From an uncultured Prevotella sp. (GTDB lineage: Bacteria > Bacteroidota > Bacteroidia > Bacteroidales > Bacteroidaceae), in contig CALBJK010000117.1 of the NCBI GenBank assembly GCA_937892695.1, positions 1 to 9,220 on the forward strand: 9,220 nucleotides of DNA. Reading direction: 5' to 3'. Made by a program: the position numbers and the translations under genes. Under the pieces are notes generated by a model. It did no database searches and had not been told where the DNA came from. It saw only the letters and a program-made list of their open reading frames with translations. The first letter of the stretch is position 1, and each line of letters starts with the position of its first letter. Shown in pieces: positions 1 through 6,128 of the stretch.

Positions 1-57
1 GTGTCTTACAACCGTTTTGTCGAACTTGAAAGCCGGGTGTTCTTCCCTCTCATGTGA
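1..57 (+). pseudogene. Remnant of an IS982-family-like transposase (edge fragment)
   Basis: Frame 1 is open from the first base of the window to a TGA at 55-57 and reads SYNRFVELE followed by SRVFFPLM. From memory, the motif M-S-Y-N-R-F-V-E-L-x, a few residues and then PL-hydrophobic matches the stretch of IS982-family transposases that lies just before the catalytic DDE core. In an intact element the protein would continue for roughly 150 to 200 residues with a K-C-T-G-I-x-F-V-D-S motif, but here a stop follows at once. The same frame stays open from 58 to 162 without recognisable transposase sequence. Only 18 codons support the call and the upstream part lies outside the window, so this may be a decayed copy or a chance resemblance. 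Confidence 0.45.
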
Positions 58-317
58 GAACACAAGACAGCTGAGCCTCTTCTGACACGGCTCACTTACA
101 TGGAGTATTTTAACTTGGCAGCCATCACGTATCATAGGATGGGTGCTAACTTCCTGTAGCCTTACTCGAAATGGCAATAACGCTTTTTGGCAAGCAATGT
201 TATCCCGAACTGGGGTATTCATTAAGAACAATTATAAATCCGTGATACTTGGTTATGCCTTTCACCACAAATAGAAACATGCAGACTCATATAGCCCAAT
301 GCCGGATTATAAAAATC

Positions 318-341
318 CCTGTTTGGATATCACCAAACAGG
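318..341. repeat. Perfect 9-bp inverted repeat (hairpin or operator)
   Basis: CCTGTTTGG (318-326) and CCAAACAGG (333-341) are perfect complements separated by six bases. An A-run (311-315) lies just upstream on the + strand, so read on the minus strand the stem is followed by GATTTTTATAA. That arrangement fits a terminator for minus-strand transcription, or one half of a two-way terminator. The left arm also contains the TTTG that could be the -33 box of the next gene, so an operator role is equally possible. Confidence 0.6.
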
Positions 342-354
342 TAAATTATATTTC
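322..354 (+). promoter_or_regulatory. Candidate Bacteroidota promoter for the outer membrane receptor gene
   Basis: TTTG at 322-325 and TATATTTC at 347-354 are separated by 21 bases. The housekeeping promoter consensus known from Bacteroides is TTTG, about 19-21 bases, then TAnnTTTG, so the -33 box is perfect and the -7 box has seven of eight matches. Transcription would begin near 360, leaving a leader of about 25 bases to the ATG at 387 or 85 bases to the ATG at 447. The -33 box sits inside the inverted repeat at 318-341. Confidence 0.4.
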
Positions 355-386
355 GCCCATTAAAAAATGTAATAAACATCTTATTA

Positions 387-2942
387 ATGTCAAAAAACGA
401 GGCCGCGCTTAAACATCGTGTGCGCACACCGCGTCAAAACCTCAGTATGAATCGAATAATTGTCTTCTTAATGTTGGCTGTAAGCGTATGCGCTGCGTCA
501 GCTCAGGGTTTGTTGAAAGGTAAGGTCGCAGACAAACAGACGACCGAACCTCTCAGTTTCGTTAACGTCAAAGTGACCAAGAAGGGCACTGACACATTCG
601 TAGGAGGAGGAATGACAGATGTCGACGGTAATTTCAGCGTCGACAAGCTGAAATACGGCAGTTACACTCTCACGCTTTCCTTCGTAGGTTATAAGGAGGA
701 AAAGCGCGACTTCGACGTGACAGCCGACAAGCCGACGATGAGTTTTGCGCGTATTTATATGGCCGAAGACTCGAAGATGCTGAAAGGTGTCACCGTCACA
801 GGACAGAAGTCGGCTATGAAGCTTGAAGTCGACCGCAAGTCGTTCGACGTGTCACAACTCATCTCTAACGACGGTCAGGCAGCCAGTGACGTACTCGACA
901 ATATCCCTTCAATCGAAGTGGATAATGACGGCAACGTCTCGCTTCGAGGCAATTCAAGCGTTGAGGTATGGATTAACGGCAAGGCCAGCGGCATCAATTC
1001 AGACAATCAGGCGCAGATACTCCAGCAGCTTCCTGCGGCGAGCATCGAGAAGATTGAGGTTATAGACAATCCTTCGGCTAAATTCTCTGCAGAAGGTTCG
1101 GCCGGCATAATCAATATCGTGCTCAAAAAAGACCTCAAGCCCGGATACTATGGTTCGCTCCAAGCCGGAGGCGACACCCAGGGTGGTGCCAATACCAGCG
1201 CAAGCATCAACTATAACGACCGCAACTTTGACATCAACGCCAACATAGGCTACCGCCACATGGAAAACAAAGGCTACAGCCAGAGCGAGCAAGTATTCTC
1301 AAGTACTAACCAGTATCAGAACTACCGTGGCGACAACAACCGCTTAGGCAACAACCTCTTTGCCCGTGCCGGAATAACATGGCACGCTACGAAGAAGGAC
1401 GACCTCGGCCTGAGCGGAATGATGATGTACGGCGGAGGAAAGGACCGGAGCACCGTGCCCTATCACTACGGCACAATAGGCGGAAGCGACACTAAGATGA
1501 TGATGCGCCGTACTACAGGTAAGGACTCTCCACGCATGTACTACGGCGAACTGAGCTATCGACACACTTTCAGCGAGAAGAACATCCTCAACATCACGCT
1601 CGACGCCAACAAATGGAAGATGACCAACGGCAATTACTATCAGGACTCGACCGTCTATTATGACGGCTCGGCTCCTACCGAATATGACTACCAGTACCGG
1701 CCGATGTTCATGAACAACAGACGATGGGAAGCCAAGGTCGACTATGAGAACCAGTTGTCAGACAAGATGAAGCTCGAAACAGGATACCAGGGCAATTTCT
1801 CCAAGGAGAACACTCCGCAGGAGTCGTGGATAAGCGACAACTGGGACGGAACGGGACAAACCGAGGACAAGGACTACTTCAACCGCTTTATCTACAAACT
1901 CGACGTACACGCCCTTTACGCCACTTTGAGCTACAAGTTCGGTCCTCTCAATGTAATGGCCGGACTGCGCGGCGAGTATTGGCGCGTCAACACCGAGAGC
2001 TATACTTGGGAACAGGAGCACGACGCTTCCAAACGTGAAGTTCCTTTCAAGAAAGACTACTTCCAGCTGTTCCCCAGCGTGTTCCTATCCTATCAGATGA
2101 CAAAGAGCGACCAGCTGCAATTAAACTATACCCGTCGTCTGCGCCGTCCTTGGGGAGGGCAGCTCAACTCGTTCCGAGATACGCGTGATGCTACGACAGT
2201 GTCGTTCGGTAACCCGCTGCTGACACCGGAATACAGCAACTCATTCTCGCTGAACTACCTCAAGACGTGGACTGACCACTCGTTGCTCGTAAGCGCGTAC
2301 TATCGTCCTACGAGCGATGTGATGCAGCGCATCACCTACCGCAACTCATCCGACGGACTGATGTACTCTACTACCAAGAACGTGTCGAGCAGTCTCAGCT
2401 CTGGTCTGGAGCTGACGTTGAAGGACCGCTTCTTCCGCATTCTCGACCTGACCACATCGGTCAACGGCTACTACTACAAGCTCGACGGCTTCAACTATGA
2501 CATCGACGGACAGACCGTTACTGGCGCGGGCAACCACAATTTTACATGGAATGCACGTATCAACGCAAGTCTGATGCTGCCCTACGACATCTCTCTGCAG
2601 GCGACGGGACGCTACCGCTCCAAGGAGGTCATAACCCAAGGCTACCGCAAAGCCAACTACAGCGTCGACCTGGGCATAAGAAAGAACTTCTTCAACAAGC
2701 TCTTCACTGTATCGCTCAACTGCCGCGACCTGTTCGACTCGCGTAAGTGGGAGACATTCACCAGCGACACCGACTTCACCCGTCACCAGATAAACCGTCG
2801 CGGAAGCCGCATGGTCAACCTCACCGTCACCTGGAACTTCGGAAACAACCGCCAGTCAAAGAAAATGCGTCCTGAACAGAACGGTGAACAGCAGCAGGAC
2901 ATCGATTCTGAACAGCAGTATAACGGCAGCGGATACGAATAG
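387..2942 (+). CDS. Outer membrane beta-barrel, TonB-dependent-receptor-like protein
   Basis: An outer membrane protein of the TonB-dependent receptor fold, in the family with the barrel domain known as OMP_b-brl_3. The substrate cannot be told from the sequence. Domains in order: a signal peptide beginning at residue 21 (MNRIIVFLMLA, cut probably after ASA at 39); a carboxypeptidase-regulatory-like beta-sandwich at about 42-127 (GKV start, TDVDGNFSVDKLKYGSYTL core, FVGYK); a plug at about 135-247 with the typical V-x-L-R-G-N-x-S-V-x-V-x-I-N-G, I-E-K-I-E-V-I-D-N-P-S and G-S-A-G-I-I-N-I-V-L sequence; and a barrel at about 253-818 ending in VNLTVTWNF. A 33-residue polar Q/E/N-rich tail follows the last strand. 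The ATG at 447 gives a clean signal peptide without the basic 20-residue extension implied by 387, so 447 may be the real start. No SusD partner is adjacent, which argues against a SusC role. The family call is firm. Confidence 0.9.
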   Translation: MSKNEAALKHRVRTPRQNLSMNRIIVFLMLAVSVCAASAQGLLKGKVADKQTTEPLSFVNVKVTKKGTDTFVGGGMTDVDGNFSVDKLKYGSYTLTLSFVGYKEEKRDFDVTADKPTMSFARIYMAEDSKMLKGVTVTGQKSAMKLEVDRKSFDVSQLISNDGQAASDVLDNIPSIEVDNDGNVSLRGNSSVEVWINGKASGINSDNQAQILQQLPAASIEKIEVIDNPSAKFSAEGSAGIINIVLKKDLKPGYYGSLQAGGDTQGGANTSASINYNDRNFDINANIGYRHMENKGYSQSEQVFSSTNQYQNYRGDNNRLGNNLFARAGITWHATKKDDLGLSGMMMYGGGKDRSTVPYHYGTIGGSDTKMMMRRTTGKDSPRMYYGELSYRHTFSEKNILNITLDANKWKMTNGNYYQDSTVYYDGSAPTEYDYQYRPMFMNNRRWEAKVDYENQLSDKMKLETGYQGNFSKENTPQESWISDNWDGTGQTEDKDYFNRFIYKLDVHALYATLSYKFGPLNVMAGLRGEYWRVNTESYTWEQEHDASKREVPFKKDYFQLFPSVFLSYQMTKSDQLQLNYTRRLRRPWGGQLNSFRDTRDATTVSFGNPLLTPEYSNSFSLNYLKTWTDHSLLVSAYYRPTSDVMQRITYRNSSDGLMYSTTKNVSSSLSSGLELTLKDRFFRILDLTTSVNGYYYKLDGFNYDIDGQTVTGAGNHNFTWNARINASLMLPYDISLQATGRYRSKEVITQGYRKANYSVDLGIRKNFFNKLFTVSLNCRDLFDSRKWETFTSDTDFTRHQINRRGSRMVNLTVTWNFGNNRQSKKMRPEQNGEQQQDIDSEQQYNGSGYE

Positions 2943-2977
2943 GCCATACCACATCATTCATCGAAATAATAAAAACT

Positions 2978-3023
2978 CAATAGAGCCGCCTACTGTCACG
3001 ACTGACAGTAGACGGCTCTATTG
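2978..3023. terminator. Strong 21-bp hairpin after the receptor gene
   Basis: Arms 2978-2998 and 3003-3023 pair at 20 of 21 positions (one C-A mismatch, 2989 with 3012) around a four-base loop CGAC. It starts 35 bases after the receptor stop, the usual place for a transcription terminator. Oddly, the + strand has A-rich sequence on both sides (AATAAAAACT before, CTATAAAAAATC after) and no U-run after the stem. A canonical stem followed by AGTTTTTATT exists only on the minus strand. It may terminate through the stem alone, protect the mRNA 3' end, or serve transcription from the other side. Confidence 0.65.
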
Positions 3024-3114
3024 CTATAAAAAATCAATTGCCCCCCTATGTAGATAGCGGTTATGGTACAATATGTCTAATGTTGTAAATAAAATTTATT
3101 AAAAGTAATCTTAC

Positions 3115-3200
3115 ATGATACATTACAGTACGTTTTACTATTGCTTGGGTTAACGGCAAGCAACGTTTATGGCCAATTATCCGGCACGCAGAAGCAACTG
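3115..3200 (+). pseudogene. Frameshifted start of a secreted protein gene (remnant)
   Basis: The ATG at 3115 opens a frame that stops after 12 codons (MIHYSTFYYCLG). One frame over, the same DNA reads VLLLLGLTASNVYGQLSGTQ, which looks like the hydrophobic core, cleavage site (VYG before Q) and first mature residues of a signal peptide. Joining the two would need a single-base indel around the T-run at 3133-3136. Downstream, the frame stays open to 3410 but is rich in K, R, C and I and looks like translated non-coding DNA. The mature protein appears lost and I cannot name its family. This may also be a chance hydrophobic stretch. Confidence 0.3.
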
Positions 3201-3282
3201 CCATATAGGCACTGTAAAAAGTTCATCCATATACGCGTGACCGGTCTCCCGGCCGTCAGCTGCACCACAATAAAACGAAGAC

Positions 3283-3325
3283 TGCGAAAGATCCTGTTCT
3301 GCACGGCAAAATATGCCCTTTCGCA
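3283..3325. repeat. Nested inverted repeat
   Basis: TGCGAAAG (3283-3290) is perfectly complementary to CTTTCGCA (3318-3325). Inside the 27-base interval GGCA (3305-3308) pairs with TGCC (3314-3317), directly abutting the right outer arm. No U-run follows, so it is a poor terminator. It may belong to a dispersed palindromic repeat family. Only one copy is seen in this window. Confidence 0.4.
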
Positions 3326-3494
3326 ATTAATGATTGACATTTGTAAAGAGTTAAAAATCTGTATTACGATTGTATTGCCCACCACACAGAGGCCATTTTT
3401 CCCACAATAATGAAAAATTTTCCCTTTATGCTGTCACAAATCATGGTTTTCTGCGTACTTAATATAAAACGAAGATAATAGAAAGAAGAACAAC

Positions 3495-4301
3495 ATGACA
3501 CATTTTATTACAGCAAAAGTTGCCGCAGTTCTGATGACATGCTTCTCGGCCATGTCTTGCGTATCGTCGGCAGAGAATGTGACTAAAGCCAAGGGCAAGG
3601 TGACAACCAATGGCCAGACAGTCAACATTAAAGGCGTTGATGCCATCTATAACAGAAGCAGCGTCACCATCCACTATGTCCAGGGCAGCACGTACAGTCT
3701 GCGCGTCGACGAGATAGGACAAGACAAAAGCGAGCTGAGGCGGGAAGGTACAACGTTAGTCATAGAACCAGTGAAGAAGAAAAAAAACAACAATTACACC
3801 AAGACCATTGTCTATCTCACTTTACCCGAGATAAAGAAGGTGAAAAACAGCGGAGTGATGGACATTGATGCCTCAACTATGGAGAGCGCGGCCATGCAAT
3901 GGGACAACAAAGGTGTGATAACTGTCAATATCGACAGGATTCGCTGTTCGGGCAATGTCTCTATCTACAACTCGGGTGTGGCAAAATGGAACTGCACCGT
4001 GAGTGCAGATACTGTGAGCAGCGACATTTCGGGTGTGATGAAAGGAACAATGAAGTTCGAGGCAAACACTCTTGGTATTCATAATACGGGCGTGGGCAAG
4101 ATGGAACTCATCTTCAAAGGCGGAAGTTTCGACATTGAGACCAGCGGCATGAGCACCATCGATGCGAACGTTGACTGTAAGAAGCTGAAAGCCAACAACA
4201 ACGGAATTGGAAAAATGACGATAAGCGGAACGGCCGACGACACGAAGATAGACGGAAGCGGAGTGTCGCGTATAGATACGTCGGAACTGAACAAACTATA
4301 A
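3495..4301 (+). CDS. Exported DUF2807 (head GIN domain) repeat protein
   Basis: A 268-residue exported protein of the DUF2807 family, also called putative auto-transporter adhesin head-GIN domain. Molecular function is not established. An N-terminal hydrophobic signal (about 5-26, ending SSA-E) is visible. C22 in SAMSC does not fit a standard lipobox, so signal peptidase I cleavage is preferred. Residues about 40-110 form the N-terminal part of the family fold. From 120 to 256 a glycine after S, T, K or N recurs at 120, 140, 161, 180, 199, 218, 237 and 256, with NSGV, NTGV, TSGM and GSGV patterns: a near-exact 19-residue repeat, as expected for stacked beta-helix rungs. A basic run KKKKNNN lies at 94-100. 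The ATG is preceded by GAAAGAAGAACAAC, purine-rich and SD-like. It is first in a likely operon, 45 bases before the sigma gene. A surface or periplasmic scaffold or sensor role is inference. Confidence 0.85.
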   Translation: MTHFITAKVAAVLMTCFSAMSCVSSAENVTKAKGKVTTNGQTVNIKGVDAIYNRSSVTIHYVQGSTYSLRVDEIGQDKSELRREGTTLVIEPVKKKKNNNYTKTIVYLTLPEIKKVKNSGVMDIDASTMESAAMQWDNKGVITVNIDRIRCSGNVSIYNSGVAKWNCTVSADTVSSDISGVMKGTMKFEANTLGIHNTGVGKMELIFKGGSFDIETSGMSTIDANVDCKKLKANNNGIGKMTISGTADDTKIDGSGVSRIDTSELNKL

Positions 4302-4346
4302 ACAGCATATCTGCCATAATCACAGCCATGCCAATCCATATATCTG

Positions 4347-4820
4347 ATGACGGAGAACGAATATAAGGAAGAGTCGGAACGGCTCAGGCCCGTCCTTGAA
4401 GCTCTCGCCGGGCGTTATGTCCACGACCCCGACGCTGCCCGCGACGTAGTACAGGATGTGCTGCTGAAGATGTGGGTGGCACGGACTACGCTGACTCTTC
4501 CTGTCGATGCCTACGCACGTGTGCTGACACGCAACACCTCGCTCGACACCTTGCGTCGGCGCAGTCCCGAGGTCAGTGCCGACATTGCAGTTTGTGCCGT
4601 GCCAGAGCCAGTGTCGGATACCGAGGACCGCATCCGTCAGATGCAGACGATTATTGCACAGCTTCCCCCTGCGTGGCAGAAGGTGCTACGGATGCGTCAC
4701 ATCTACGGCATGGAATATGACGAAATTGCTCTCATCACGTCTTCTACCGAAGCAGCTGTCCGAAAAACAGTCAGCCGGGCGCGCAAGGCTGTGAGAGATT
4801 TGTGGGCAGACAATCAATGA
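4347..4820 (+). CDS. ECF-like RNA polymerase sigma-70 family factor
   Basis: A 157-residue two-domain sigma factor of the extracytoplasmic-function type, acting in the cytoplasm to direct RNA polymerase to a subset of promoters. Region 2 lies at about 6-75: HDPDAARDVVQDVLLKMW matches the core-binding helix (D-A-x-D-x-V-Q-E/D-x-F/L-x-K-x-W pattern), and LTRNTSLDTLRRR corresponds to region 2.4, which contacts the -10 DNA. Region 4 lies at about 92-150: I-x-Q-L-P-P-A-W-Q-K-V-L-R-M-R, then a helix-turn-helix (GMEYDEIALITSSTEAAVRKTVSRARKAV). Length and layout are normal for the family. No signal or membrane segment is seen. It sits 45 bases after the DUF2807 gene and overlaps the next gene by four bases. 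ECF factors often drive their own operon, so self-regulation is likely but not shown. Target promoters cannot be read from this window. Confidence 0.92.
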   Translation: MTENEYKEESERLRPVLEALAGRYVHDPDAARDVVQDVLLKMWVARTTLTLPVDAYARVLTRNTSLDTLRRRSPEVSADIAVCAVPEPVSDTEDRIRQMQTIIAQLPPAWQKVLRMRHIYGMEYDEIALITSSTEAAVRKTVSRARKAVRDLWADNQ

Positions 4821-5377
4821 CAAAAATGAAGAACAATAAATTGACAACAGACCGTTACGACCGGCTGCTCGACCGCTTCTTTGACGGCGACACTGCCATA
4901 GAAGAGGAACGGCAGCTCTACCGCTACTTCCGTTCTGACAGCGTATCAGCCCGTCACGAACGCTATCGTGGCATGTTCGCAGGTTTCGCTGCCATGTCGG
5001 CCGAGGAAAATACGTCTGTTGCCGCTCCTTCGAGTGCAGGCAAGACCGTTGGTTCGCGCCGTGTGTTACGGGTCGTCATGGCCGTTGCTGCATCGCTGCT
5101 ATGCGTGGTGCTGCTCGGCACGGCCTACAGCAGTATGCACGAGCGGCAGCTCGAACGGCTTTACGGCGGCAGTTACGTGATAGAGGACGGACGGCGCATC
5201 GACAATCTCTGTGCCATACGGTCGCACATAGAGAAGACACTCGCCGCATCAGATGCTATAGAACGCGATGTTGAACAGCACGCAGTGATTAAAAATGCCG
5301 AGCTCGACGTGCTCAGAAATATCGACGACCCGGCTGCACGCGACAAGGTGATGAAACTGCTCAATGATTCTATTTGA
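4817..5377 (+). CDS. Membrane-anchored probable anti-sigma factor
   Basis: A 186-residue protein starting at the ATG at 4817, whose ATGA overlaps the TGA of the sigma gene. This start, rather than the in-frame GTG at 4802, gives the usual translational coupling. Residues about 10-60 are an acidic/aromatic helical segment (YDRLLDRFFDGD then EEERQLYRYF, MFAGF) of the kind found at the N-terminus of Bacteroidales proteins encoded beside ECF sigma factors. One transmembrane helix spans about 84-104. The C-terminal part, YGGSYVIEDGRRIDNL followed by a charged helical region, would lie in the periplasm and matches a conserved pattern in this protein type. I see no zinc-binding H-x3-C-x2-C motif, so it is not a classical ZAS anti-sigma factor. 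The anti-sigma role is inferred from position, topology and family resemblance. Confidence 0.75.
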   Translation: MTKMKNNKLTTDRYDRLLDRFFDGDTAIEEERQLYRYFRSDSVSARHERYRGMFAGFAAMSAEENTSVAAPSSAGKTVGSRRVLRVVMAVAASLLCVVLLGTAYSSMHERQLERLYGGSYVIEDGRRIDNLCAIRSHIEKTLAASDAIERDVEQHAVIKNAELDVLRNIDDPAARDKVMKLLNDSI

Positions 5378-5512
5378 ATAATATGTTGCAAATGTGCGTG
5401 CATTAGCTACTGTTCTATTTCGGAACAAAACGGCTTTACGTCACATAAATACTGGCATGGCTTTTATCACTTTGATTGTCAGTGAGTTATAAAGTCGCCC
5501 GAATCGCGTTAT

Positions 5513-5601
5513 AAAATGCCGCATATTAGCGTCTGAAATGCCGCGTATCAGACGCTGAAAAGCGGCATTTCGGCGCATGAAAAGCGGCATATCAGAAAAC
5601 G
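5513..5601. repeat. Four-unit 22-nt-period repeat block with inverted symmetry (REP-like)
   Basis: Four tandem units of 22 or 23 bases begin at 5513, 5536, 5558 and 5580. Each starts with AAA(A), then TGCCGC in the first two units and GCGGCA-type sequence in the last two, followed by AT-rich bases and a G/C end. The first two thus face the last two. Perfect inverted repeats are AGCGTCTGA (5528-5536) with TCAGACGCT (5548-5556), and AAATGCCGC (5536-5544) with GCGGCATTT (5562-5570). These are alternative, mutually exclusive foldings. The block lies in the 297-base gap between the anti-sigma and DUF5024 genes, and no protein is supported there. Its job could be transcription attenuation, mRNA 3' end protection, or a mobile palindromic repeat. 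Confidence 0.75.
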
Positions 5602-5674
5602 AAAAGAAAAATTGTTCTGTTTGTCGGTAATTTGACAAGACGGAATGTTCGTAAAAGTAAATTTTTATTCAACT

Positions 5675-6058
5675 ATGAAAAGGATAGTCATGATACTGTT
5701 TTCGATGGTTTTCGGCTTGGCCTCGATGTCAGCACAGAACGAGATCGACCGCATGGTGGAGAATTACTCATTGATAGGCCATAGCACCTTCACGTCGGCC
5801 GTAGAGCGCAATCCGCATACACGTAAGATAGTCAAGGTGGTCAAAGTCCTGTCAACTGCAGACCCGGGCGCATGGCGCTTTGTCTCTGTCTTCAGGAAGC
5901 TTGCCCGGAGCGGCTCTTCTACCGAGACCCGGGAGAACGGACGATTGATGATGACGCTTGCCACGTCGTCGGCCCGGTCGAACCGTATCTACATGCTCCA
6001 GACCGGCACCGGCAACCATACGAACGTCAAAGTCACTATTATAATAAAGGTGAAGTAA
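5675..6058 (+). CDS. Small exported DUF5024-like protein
   Basis: A 127-residue protein from the ATG at 5675. An in-frame ATG at 5645 would add ten residues in front of the signal peptide and is less likely. The signal peptide is MKRIVMILFS followed by MVFGLASMSA, cut before QNE at residue 21. The mature part begins with an N-E-I-D-R-M-V-E-N-Y motif, then F-T-S-A-V-E-R-N-P-x-T-R-K-I-V-K-V-V-K-V, and ends with N-R-I-Y-M-L-Q and V-K-V-T-I-I-I-K-V-K. I recognise this as the pattern of the Bacteroidales DUF5024 family, from memory and without a search. Function is unknown. Family members are often encoded near sigma/anti-sigma genes, and this one lies 297 bases after such a pair. It ends 70 bases before the DUF4294 start at 6129, or 22 bases before the alternative start, so the two are probably co-transcribed. 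A -7-like TAATTTG is present at 5628-5634 but is imperfect. Confidence 0.7.
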   Translation: MKRIVMILFSMVFGLASMSAQNEIDRMVENYSLIGHSTFTSAVERNPHTRKIVKVVKVLSTADPGAWRFVSVFRKLARSGSSTETRENGRLMMTLATSSARSNRIYMLQTGTGNHTNVKVTIIIKVK

Positions 6059-6128
6059 GGCAGGGGTGTTGGGTTAAATAATGCGAAAGCTGTGGGCATG
6101 TCGCTTTTTATTCCTACTTTTGTATGAT

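Larger units (their letters stand above)
58..386. other. Gene-free leader region upstream of the outer membrane receptor gene
   Basis: No frame on either strand gives a convincing protein. Short open stretches such as 58-165 (frame 1) and about 173-230 have no start context and match nothing I recognise. The first half has a GC content and look compatible with eroded coding DNA next to the transposase remnant. The last 70 bases turn AT-rich and carry the promoter-like boxes and inverted repeat listed separately. I see no tRNA or structured RNA here. Confidence 0.6.
3024..3494. other. Gene-free region with decayed coding remnants and inverted repeats
   Basis: No intact gene is supported. A reading frame open from about 3102 to 3410 lacks an in-frame ATG or GTG near its hydrophobic start, and its later part does not resemble a folded protein. 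It holds the signal-peptide-like remnant (3115-3200), the nested inverted repeat (3283-3325) and a weaker one, ATTTTTC at 3395-3401 with GAAAAAT at 3412-3418. The last 60 bases are AT-rich leader for the DUF2807 gene. I found no good TAnnTTTG box there, so the operon promoter may be of another class, possibly recognised by the sigma factor it encodes. Confidence 0.55.

Noticed and set aside
2346..2786. A 146-codon minus-strand frame inside the receptor gene
   Set aside because: It is an antisense shadow of the barrel-coding region with no recognisable domain or start context.
387..2942. SusC-type glycan importer
   Set aside because: The protein is shorter (about 830 mature residues against about 1000), its barrel resembles the OMP_b-brl_3 group, and no SusD gene follows.
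3141..3410. An 89-codon frame starting with TTG as a real gene
   Set aside because: It has no ATG or GTG at the right place, no Shine-Dalgarno-like or promoter logic for TTG use, and the part after the hydrophobic start looks like translated repeat DNA. It is treated as a remnant.
4802..4816. GTG at 4802 as start of the anti-sigma gene
   Set aside because: The ATG at 4817 overlaps the sigma stop as ATGA, the usual coupling, and the five extra codons simply overlap the sigma gene's end.
5513..5601. CRISPR array
   Set aside because: The units are contiguous with no unique spacers, differ from one another, and invert halfway. No cas gene is nearby.
5441..5638. A 65-codon minus-strand frame across the repeat block
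   Set aside because: Its sequence merely translates the 22-nt repeat units. There is no signal, domain or promoter.
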